Source: Cyanophora paradoxa (lineage: Eukaryota > Glaucocystophyceae > Cyanophorales > Cyanophoraceae). Taken from it: a DNA stretch of 39,420 nucleotides. The DNA is taken from the NCBI GenBank assembly GCA_004431415.1, contig QPMI01000025.1:1-39420 (forward strand), read 5' to 3'. This document shows, one piece after another, positions 19,981 to 27,099 of this stretch. The position numbers were made by a program, and so were the translations under genes. Within the stretch, counting starts at the first letter, position 1. Each line of letters starts with the position of its first letter. Below the pieces are notes generated by a model that did no database searches, was not told the DNA's origin, and was given only the letters and a program-made list of their open reading frames with translations.

Positions 19981-21351
19981 ATGTCATCAAAGATCACACG
20001 CAGACAAACAGAGTACGATGTGAGTATATTGCCAATCCCAATCCCTCAAGAGGAGAGATGGGGTCGCATTCAGAAAAAGAGTGACCTCAAAGCTTTAGTT
20101 CCTGCGGATATCCCAACTGCCATTGCTGTGCCTCACTTGGATCCCTTAGCAAGGACATTCTATGACACCAAGGTAGGATTTAAAGGCCTGGCTTCATTGG
20201 CCAAAGAGCTTCCAGATGTGCCAAGAAAGACAATCCGTAGATTCTATGATGCCCAAGAAATCAACCAAATAAATAAACCCCTCCCATCTGCCAAGAAGAC
20301 TGCCTATATCCCAATAAGACAGCCACTCGATACATTCGCTATTGATTTAGTCTTCTTTCCCTCATATAGCAAACAGAATCAAGGCTACAACACGTTCCTC
20401 ACAGCTGTAGAAAACACCACCAGACTGGGATTTATAATTCCAATGAGGGGCAAGACAGCAGAAGTCACACTGGAAGCATTTAAGGAGCTTGAGCGACAGG
20501 TTCCACGTCCAATTGTGAAGATACAAAGTGATGCTGGGAGCGAATTCCTGAACAAGGCATTTAAGGACCACTTAGAAGCCCAGATGATTGAGCACCAAGT
20601 ATCACAGGTTGGAGATCACAATAGCCAAGGCCGAATAGAGGCCTTTAATCGCACAATAAAGAAGCTAATTAACTCATATTGTATAGCGAATAACACTGTA
20701 AAGTTTTTCGACAAGCTCCAAGATTTTGCCTACAACTACAATAATACCATCCACTCAGCAACAGGGATGAAACCAGCAGAGACCACAGAGGTACATGTTC
20801 CCCTCATACTCGCAAAAGAAAACGAGAAATTCATGAAGTCAATTGAATATCTAAAGGACTATCCAGCGGGAACCCACGTGAGAACTAAAATAGAGAAGGG
20901 TCCATTCGCCAAGCAGGGCAATAATTGGAGCCGCGAAATATTTACAATAGAAGGAGTGGAGGGGTTCAAGTTTAGATTGAGGGACATTGCCGGAAAAATG
21001 ATTGATCGACTTTATGCCCACTACGAATTACAGAAAGTGGAAGCCGTGGAGTTCTTGGAAGCCCCATCAATAAATGTCATTGAAGAGGCAAAGAAAGAGG
21101 CCAGAACAGAGCGACTGTTGGCCAGAGAGGGGATTGAGAGGGCTCCAAATGTGCCAGATAAACCATTATTGGAGGACAGAGCAGGGAAGAAGAAGAAACA
21201 GGGGAGAGAGTTGGAGAGATTGAGGGTGGCGGGAACAGAGAGATTAGCAGGGGGGGCAGAGGCAGTAAGGTGGTATAGAGATTTCTCGAATTCAAAGGAG
21301 ACCTATGAAGCTCCAGCAATTTCCACGAGATCAAGGAGGAGGGCAGGATGA
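19981..21351 (+). CDS. Retroviral-type (rve) DD35E integrase, intact, 456 aa
   Basis: Start MSSKITRRQTEYDVSILPIP. Catalytic residues: Asp in AIDLVFFP (about residue 122), Asp in IQSDAGSEF, Glu in GRIEAFNR, with 35 residues between the last two. The C-terminal beta domain (KQGNNWSREIFTIEG) and Lys/Arg-rich tail should contact DNA. The family joins 3' ends of linear element DNA to the host with a short target duplication. Collinear with the element 1 protein over its whole length, including its frameshifted N-terminus. Right-most gene, facing the repeat zone and hairpin H2. Confidence 0.93.
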   Translation: MSSKITRRQTEYDVSILPIPIPQEERWGRIQKKSDLKALVPADIPTAIAVPHLDPLARTFYDTKVGFKGLASLAKELPDVPRKTIRRFYDAQEINQINKPLPSAKKTAYIPIRQPLDTFAIDLVFFPSYSKQNQGYNTFLTAVENTTRLGFIIPMRGKTAEVTLEAFKELERQVPRPIVKIQSDAGSEFLNKAFKDHLEAQMIEHQVSQVGDHNSQGRIEAFNRTIKKLINSYCIANNTVKFFDKLQDFAYNYNNTIHSATGMKPAETTEVHVPLILAKENEKFMKSIEYLKDYPAGTHVRTKIEKGPFAKQGNNWSREIFTIEGVEGFKFRLRDIAGKMIDRLYAHYELQKVEAVEFLEAPSINVIEEAKKEARTERLLAREGIERAPNVPDKPLLEDRAGKKKKQGRELERLRVAGTERLAGGAEAVRWYRDFSNSKETYEAPAISTRSRRRAG

Positions 21352-21357
21352 GACATC

Positions 21358-21465
21358 TGTAAAGGTTGTTAAGGGTTGTTAAGATTGTAAAGGGTGTAAA
21401 GGGTGTAAAGAGTGTAACGGGTGAACGGGGTGAACGGGGTGAACGGGGTGAACGGGGTGAACGGG
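21358..21465. repeat. 9-bp minisatellite grading from GGTTGTTAAG to GGTGAACGG
   Basis: About twelve 9-nt units in a row change stepwise from GTTGTTAAG through GGTGTAAAG to five exact GTGAACGGG copies (21,421-21,465). An inverted copy, AACCCGTTCACCCCATTCAC..., lies at 21,518-21,539, so the array and copy could pair. It starts 6 nt after the integrase stop. Confidence 0.85.
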
Positions 21466-21517
21466 TTGTTTGTATAAATTCCCGTGAGAAGGCATTTTCC
21501 TAAGAAAATATACAAAG

Positions 21518-21539
21518 AACCCGTTCACCCCATTCACCC
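21518..21539. repeat. Inverted copy of the GTGAACGGG unit
   Basis: Reverse complement of two minisatellite units with one change, separated from the array by about 50 AT-rich nt. The following stretch (21,540-21,659) has two CTGGTGCCAAA copies and three TACCC-type words, with no gene seen. Confidence 0.7.
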
Positions 21540-21659
21540 TGCTGGTGCCAAACTCATGTGTTCAATACCCCAGAGGGGGCCAACATACTGGTGCCAAAAA
21601 GACAAGATTAATACCCTAAGACCTGAAATAAATGCTTACTACCCTAGTACCTGAAACGC

Positions 21660-21738
21660 GCACACATAGGGATACCCCTGATCCAAGCCTGTAGGCCGAA
21701 GGCCGGAGGGCTTGGATCAGGGGTATCCCTATGTGTGC
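21660..21738. repeat. Hairpin H2: 30-bp perfect stem, 19-nt loop
   Basis: The arm 21,660-21,689 pairs exactly with 21,709-21,738; the inner 28 bp begin ACACATA and end AAGCC. The loop is TGTAGGCCGAAGGCCGGAG with a GGCC-GAA-GGCC mini-stem. Its outer edge (21,737-21,738) is shared with the first bases of the host ZIP repeat. Same family as H1 at 14,683-14,755. Confidence 0.9.
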
Positions 21739-22047
21739 CGACCCCCGGGCAGGTGATCCTGGCGGGCGTCTCGGGCATGATGGGCTTCATCTCCTTCCAC
21801 GAGCTCGTCCCGACCGCCCAGCGCCACATCCCCCCCATGCACGCCTCCCTCGCCGTCGTCTCGGGGATGGCCGTGATATCGTTCTCCGTGTTTTTGCTAG
21901 GAATGTCATCTTAGCCCGCGTGTCCCGCCCCCGCACACCCTCCTTCCCGCCAGACCGGTACCGCCAGACCACTAGCAGCCTAAGTAACGGACTATCGCAA
22001 CTGGTATTCATTTATTTCAGTCGCTACGAAGATGTTCTATTCTACAA
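21737..22047 (+). repeat. 311-bp exact direct repeat, copy 1
   Basis: Identical base for base to 25,131-25,441 (offset 3394). It includes the end of a ZIP intron, the last exon and the 3' flank. It starts at the hairpin and ends inside the RlpA-like coding sequence. Confidence 0.93.
21753..21914 (+). pseudogene. Orphan last exon of ZIP transporter
   Basis: An exact copy of the last exon of the gene ending at 25,308, reading [20 protein letters not shown] to the stop. No other ZIP exon lies upstream; the element 2 hairpin does. It is a gene fragment carried by the 311-bp repeat. Confidence 0.88.
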
Positions 22048-22755
22048 TGCGCACATCCTGTCCTTCCAATGAACACGCTTATCGAGGTATGCGCGTCGCT
22101 CGCGGAGCCCTTGCAGAGTGCGACGTTGCGTCAGGTGGAGAACACCGCAAACGGGAACAAGGTTGTCGTTCGCGTCAACGATCGCGGCCCTTATGCGGAT
22201 ACGCCAGAGGGAGACCCGCGAATCATCGATCTGTCCCACGGCGCCGCCAAGTACGTGCCGTGCTGACAGGTGTCACGCAAGTGCTCACGGTCCTCCTCCG
22301 CAGCCTGCTCAAGATGCTCCGGTCCGGAGTCTCTCCCGTTAAGCTCCGTGTCCTTCGGTGGCCGGAGAGCATCGACCGCGTGCGGGGGGTCGAAGCGTAC
22401 CGCCAGGTCTGCCGCCCGATCAGCCGGCCGCCGCTGCGCCACTGCTGATGCAGCCCTCGCGTAGTGGGTGGTGCAAGTTGGCTCCTTCGAAACACAAAAG
22501 CACGCGGAGATGCACGTGGCGGCGATGCAAAAGAAATGCCCGTGGGCCAGTGAGCTCTTCATGGTCGACCGGGCCCCGGCTCTCAGCGCCACAACGTCGT
22601 TACCGCTCCCCAGGCAAGCTTCTTTTCTATTTCCCCAGTTCAATTGGATCGCCGGCCTGACGGCATCGCAGCCCGATAGCGCAGCGTGCTACGAGCTCGC
22701 GGAACGGTTCAAGCAGGCGGGCGTCAAGACTTTGGTCACTAACCTCCGCAAATGA
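22048..22755 (+). pseudogene. RlpA-like double-psi barrel + SPOR domain gene, 5'-truncated, with introns
   Basis: Exon 1 (22,048-22,250) reads AHPVLPMNTLIE ... NTANGNKVVVRVNDRGPYA and RIIDLSHGAA, the signature of the RlpA double-psi beta-barrel. Exon 2 (22,304-22,406) continues NLLKMLRSGVSPVKLRVL, the last barrel strand. Exon 3 (22,465-22,755) starts WVVQVGSFETQKHAEM and ends ERFKQAGVKTLVTNLRK, a SPOR peptidoglycan-binding domain. Introns 22,251-22,303 and 22,407-22,464 are GT-AG and keep the frame. Bacterial RlpA cleaves or binds denuded glycan at division sites. The N-terminal part of the barrel is missing because the 311-bp repeat ends at 22,047. Spliceosomal-type introns argue against plain bacterial contamination. 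Confidence 0.68.
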
Positions 22756-23956
22756 GTCTTGTCGTCGGCCTTTCTTCTTTCCACGTCCGCGGCGGTCCCC
22801 TGCCGATGACTTCTTTTGCGTTCCTTCTTCGCTTTCCGATCAAGCCTCCGCTTGCTACGAAGAGATGTATTCTAGTTTTGTTGTCTCGCGGGCGTTTCAG
22901 GCTTCGTGGGATTTAGCAGTACATGCATCGCCTCCCAGCTGCAGCTCCCGTGATTTAGTTCATATAGGCCCTGGGTTTTGAAGTTTCTGTCCGGTGTAGG
23001 TTCGACATCAGCGTATATTAGAGATAGATGACCGTCTGTAGTAAATCTATGTAAATGAAATCGCTGATTCCTCGGCTGGATCGGCCGATTGCAACGTTAC
23101 AGATAGCTGAAAACGTAACGGCGGGGGGGCGGGGGGGCTCCTTATGCAAATCACGCTTCGTAGTTGTCAAAGTATCACGATACCATGGCCCATCGATATC
23201 TAGATCTATCACGAAATAATCGTAAAGGTAGAAAATTGACGATACGAGCTAGTCGCGCGCGAAACTAAACGCGAGGGGCGCGCCGACCGCGCGGCTAGCT
23301 TAAAGCTTGGAGCCGACTAGCCGCTGAGCTTGGAGCCGCCCGCGCGAGCTAGCTTGGATTATCTCGAATTCAACGCGTAATCGCAGCTGCAGGGCGGCAT
23401 TCTTAGCTATAGCTTTAGCGCAACTGCCGTTCGAAAGAGCTAAAGCGGGCGGTGCGCACGCGCGCGACCGGCCATTATAAACTCGGCTCGCGGCGGCACA
23501 GCCAGAGCGCGCAATCCGATCGCTGAGCTCGCCAACAGAAGGCGTATCTGCTGCACGCACCAAGCGGGAGGACCGGAGGAGCGCTGCGGCGCGGTCGCGG
23601 ACTTCGCGGCTTCGCGTGCGCACGCGCTGCTGGCGCCATCGGAGAGGCGCATGCCGAAGAGAATGTCGACCTCCGGCGCACACGAGACGGCGAGGGCCGG
23701 AGACAGTCATTCGACCTCGACCTGAATGATGAAAAGCCCAAAGACTCCCCGCGGCACCGCGCTACCATCACAGTGGACCAGGATGTGAGCATAGCGCACG
23801 TCCTTCGCGATCCCTACATCGGTGCGCGCTGCCCGCGCGCGGGGCGGGCGGCGCGGTGACAGACGGGCGGGCGCCTGTCGACGGGCGCAGGTGGCCGCTG
23901 CTGATCCTCGCGCTGGCGCTGCTCTCGCAAACGCGCTACGTGGGCCTTGGGAGTAC
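22756..23956. other. No firm gene; possible 5' exons of ZIP gene
   Basis: Mostly unassigned. A short repeat of GAGCTTGGAGCCG words lies near 23,300-23,350. Frames at about 23,664-23,822 (FDLDLNDEKPKDSPRH) and 23,892-23,940 (WPLLILALALLSQTRY, a membrane-like helix) can be joined by a GC-AG intron. They might be N-terminal exons of the ZIP protein; not secure. Confidence 0.35.
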
Positions 23957-25308
23957 ATGGGCTTCGAAAACGGCGCCGGCTTCAACGCCATCTTACTGAC
24001 CCTCACTAGCGGCATCTCCACGGGCCCGCCCCGACCCCTCCCCACCCCGCCCCGCGGCCGCCGGCCTGAGGCGGCGGCGGCGGCGCAGGGATCGGGGCCT
24101 GATTGTGGTGCTCTGGCCGGGCGTCGGCCGCCGCGAGGTCGCCGCCTCGATGGCCTTCGTGAGCGCTACCCCCGCGCCTTGGCCAGCCCGCGGGGCGCTG
24201 GGGCGAGCGTGCGGGGCAGGCCGGGGCGTGATGATCTACCTCGCCTTCGTGGAGATGATGCCCGAGGCCCTCGCCGAGGCCCGCCCCGCCCCGCCCCGCC
24301 CCGCCCCGCCCCGGCGGCACCGGAGGGGCAGCGCCCTGACCCCCGCCGCAGGTGGGGCACCTCAAGGTCCCCGCCCCCGCCCCGCCCCCGCCCCCGCCCC
24401 CCGCCCCGGCTTGCGGGTGGGGGCGCGGGTGAGGCGGGCGGCAGGCGAACGGGGCGATGTTCGCGGGGATGGGCCTCATCGCCGTGCTCGTGACCGTCCT
24501 CCCCGACCCCGACGTCCACCTCGACGCCTCCGCCGACGAGGCCCGCCCCGCCCCGCGCCCCACGCCCCCGCACCCGACCCCCCGCCCCGCAGGTCCGCCG
24601 CCACATGCTCCGCATCGGCTACCACACCGCCATCGGTGCGCCGCCGGGCCCGGGGCCCCCGCTTGGGCGCGGGGCGAGTGGATGCAGGGCTGGCGGCGCA
24701 CAACATGCCGGAGGGCGTGGCGGTCTTCATGGCGTGCCTCCGCGGCCAGCGCACCGGCCTCCTCCTCATGCTCGGCCCGCCCCGCCCCGCCGCCGCCCCG
24801 CGCCCCGGCGCCCTGAGGCGGGGGGGCAGCGATGGCGCTGCACAACGTGCCGGAGGGGGTGGCGGTGGCGATGCCGATCTACGCGGCGACGGGCTCCCGC
24901 TGGCTCGCCCTCCGCTTCTCCCTCATCTCCGGCCTCGTCGAGCCCGTGCGCCCCGCCCCCGCACCCGCCCCGCCCCCGCCCCGCTGAGCGCCCCGGCCCC
25001 GGCGCTGGCGGCAGGTCTCGGCGGTCGCCGTCGGCTTCGGCTTCTCCCGCTTCCTCACCCCCAGCGCCGTCAAGGCCCGCCCCGCCCCGCCCCGCCCCGC
25101 GCCCCGCGCCCCGCCCCGCCGCGCGCAGGGGCCGACCCCCGGGCAGGTGATCCTGGCGGGCGTCTCGGGCATGATGGGCTTCATCTCCTTCCACGAGCTC
25201 GTCCCGACCGCCCAGCGCCACATCCCCCCCATGCACGCCTCCCTCGCCGTCGTCTCGGGGATGGCCGTGATATCGTTCTCCGTGTTTTTGCTAGGAATGT
25301 CATCTTAG
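23957..25308 (+). CDS. ZIP-family metal (zinc/iron) transporter, nine or more exons
   Basis: In-frame exons: about 23,957-24,023; 24,089-24,162; 24,220-24,278; 24,352-24,366; 24,445-24,540; 24,593-24,635; 24,688-24,774; 24,830-24,945; 25,015-25,074; 25,147-25,308. The chain holds [15 protein letters not shown], the metal-site helices [14 protein letters not shown] and [13 protein letters not shown], and the last helices [14 protein letters not shown] and [10 protein letters not shown]. Two HNxPEG motifs in neighbouring helices are the ZIP (ZupT-like) binuclear site, for metal uptake across a membrane. The last eight introns are 53-78 nt; five have GC donors and three GT. The first exon join is unsure. 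Its last exon is duplicated at 21,753. Confidence 0.85.
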
Positions 25309-25441
25309 CCCGCGTGTCCCGCCCCCGCACACCCTCCTTCCCGCCAGACCGGTACCGCCAGACCACTAGCAGCCTAAGTAACGGACTATCGCAACTGGTA
25401 TTCATTTATTTCAGTCGCTACGAAGATGTTCTATTCTACAA
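25131..25441 (+). repeat. 311-bp exact direct repeat, copy 2 (native ZIP context)
   Basis: Partner of 21,737-22,047. Here it sits in the natural gene, preceded by the C-rich intron and the upstream exons. The sequences diverge at once outside both limits. Confidence 0.93.
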
Positions 25442-27099
25442 GAAACACGAGAAGTTGTTCGCGGCGCAATACGCCTCACTCTCGCGCTCGTTAGGTGACA
25501 CACAGCGTGACACGGCGAACATATCCGCAACGGATATGTTCCCGCGTCTCGGCAGGTAGGAACGATGTGTAAACGAAACTGCGATAAGAAGGCGTGGGGT
25601 AGCTTGGAGGTGGCGGCCGGGGGCTGGCCATCCACGCAGCGGTCGAGAGCGTGCAGACGAATCAAGCATTCACTGCCAGCACAGCCCCTGGCGCGCATTG
25701 AGCAGAGAGCTGAAAGCGCGACAGCAGCTGCGCTGGCAGCAAACGATGGCGTCGCCATCAGGTTCCGGCAGCTAGCCTGGTCGAGGGGTCAGGGGCATGG
25801 TGGCACGGGCGGGCTCGTGAGACGGCGGCGGCGCACTGCGGCAGGAGCGAACCTCGCGGGGTCGAAGCAATGGAGAAGCGGGCGTCGGACTTGGCGGCGC
25901 GCACGATCGCTCCCAGGAGTCCGCTCGAGCTCCCGTGGTGTACAGCTTCACACCGAAGAAGTGCCGCTCTCCCGGGGCTGCTACTATACTCCATTCCGGA
26001 TATCGATGCAGTTTCGAACGGCGTCGCCGCGGCGTTCTGCGGCTGCTGGAATCCGGGAAGCGCCGGCCTGAGCTTCTGGTTCTTTAACCCGTTAACCCCG
26101 TTCTTCTGGTTCGGGACGAGCGCGAGGCACCCCGGCCGCGGCCCATGGCCAGGGCTGGCGACGCCGAAGTCAGCGGTTGCGGGGATCCGCGGCCGGAGTG
26201 CGTGCGCGCGAGCAAAAATCTCGCAACGAACCCGTGGGATCCTCAATGGCGAGGGCGAGGCCTCTGCGGGCGCGGAGGGTTCGACGCTGGGTCACTCGGG
26301 AGCTCGAGTCGGGAGTCGGGACGTCGACTGGCCATGGGAGTCGGCGCGCGCCGCGCGCGGCCGGAGGAACGCGACGCTTCGCGCTGCGGCGCCTGCGATG
26401 CGCACTTGCCCGCGGCTGAGGTTGCGCATGATGCTACGCTCGCCGAGTCGGCCGTGCCTTTCCGCGTTCCAGGTTAACGCGCGCGAAACGGCCGGCTAAG
26501 GGCGGCCAGGGTCAAACTCAACCGCCAGGTTCGAACTCTAACAGGCTCTCCAGAAGCGAGATCCGTGTAAAGCGGCGGCTGCTCACCGGTTTCGCAAAGT
26601 TGATCAGCCGAGCCGGGTACAGCGGCAAAGTTCATCAGCCGCAACTTGGCAAAGATGCCGGCATGAGGCGGCACTCGCCTCAGTTTGTCCTCTAGGATCC
26701 CAGCAACTTGACTGGCCAGCGACGTCTGCCGCCGGCCGCCGGAGCTCCGACCAACGCGCCGAGTCGCCGGTCGCAGGCCGCGTTATCGGGCCGGTGAAGG
26801 CGGACGGCCGTGTCGTGCTTGAGACAGGTGGCGCTGTCTTCCGTTGCTGGACTGCCGCTGCGACGAGGGCGCGTCGGAGCTTCTCGCGATGCCTGACGCC
26901 GACCACGCCGCTGCGCCTCGCGGTGCGCACGAAGCAGCCCTAGCGCGGGGATTCGCACCGGGTCGCTCGGGGCGGGCGTGGCGTCTGACCGGAGGCGGGC
27001 CGGCAGGTGCGGCGGGCCGGCTGGACGAGGCCGGCGCGGTGGCTCCGGAGACGGAGCAGGCGGTGGACGGCGCCGGGGGCTTCGGGTGGGAGGCCGCCG
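25442..27099. other. No recognised gene; small hairpin at 25,517-25,541
   Basis: GC-rich with open frames on both strands but no recognisable domain. An 11-bp perfect stem with a CAA loop (GAACATATCCG, loop, complement) lies 209 nt after the ZIP stop. The 5' exons or leader of the next gene may begin near 26,850. Confidence 0.4.

Larger units (their letters stand above)
14756..21738 (+). mobile_element. Element 2: related, partly deleted Polinton/virophage-like element with intact PolB and integrase
   Basis: It contains a primase-helicase on the minus strand truncated at 14,756, a small GRPRK protein on the minus strand, then full-length DNA polymerase B and integrase on the plus strand. The latter two are clearly homologous to those of element 1 but diverged throughout. 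No capsid or ATPase gene is present, so the left half has been lost or was never joined. The right end has a 9-bp minisatellite, an inverted repeat and a hairpin that abuts host DNA. Open frames of 1031 and 456 codons suggest a younger insertion than element 1. Confidence 0.85.

Noticed and set aside
21421-21539. Possible CRISPR array
   Set aside because: The 9-bp units are directly abutting without spacers, and the context is a eukaryotic mobile element.
14683-21738. Hairpins as sequencing-adapter or fold-back artefacts
   Set aside because: An adapter fold-back would give long inverted repeats of flanking DNA with one constant loop. Here stems stop after 28-30 bp and stems and loops differ in a compensated way.
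24006-25559. Long frames over the ZIP gene on both strands, including a 484-codon plus-strand frame
   Set aside because: They read through C-rich introns into Pro/Arg runs. Only the spliced frame gives ZIP helices and HNxPEG motifs.
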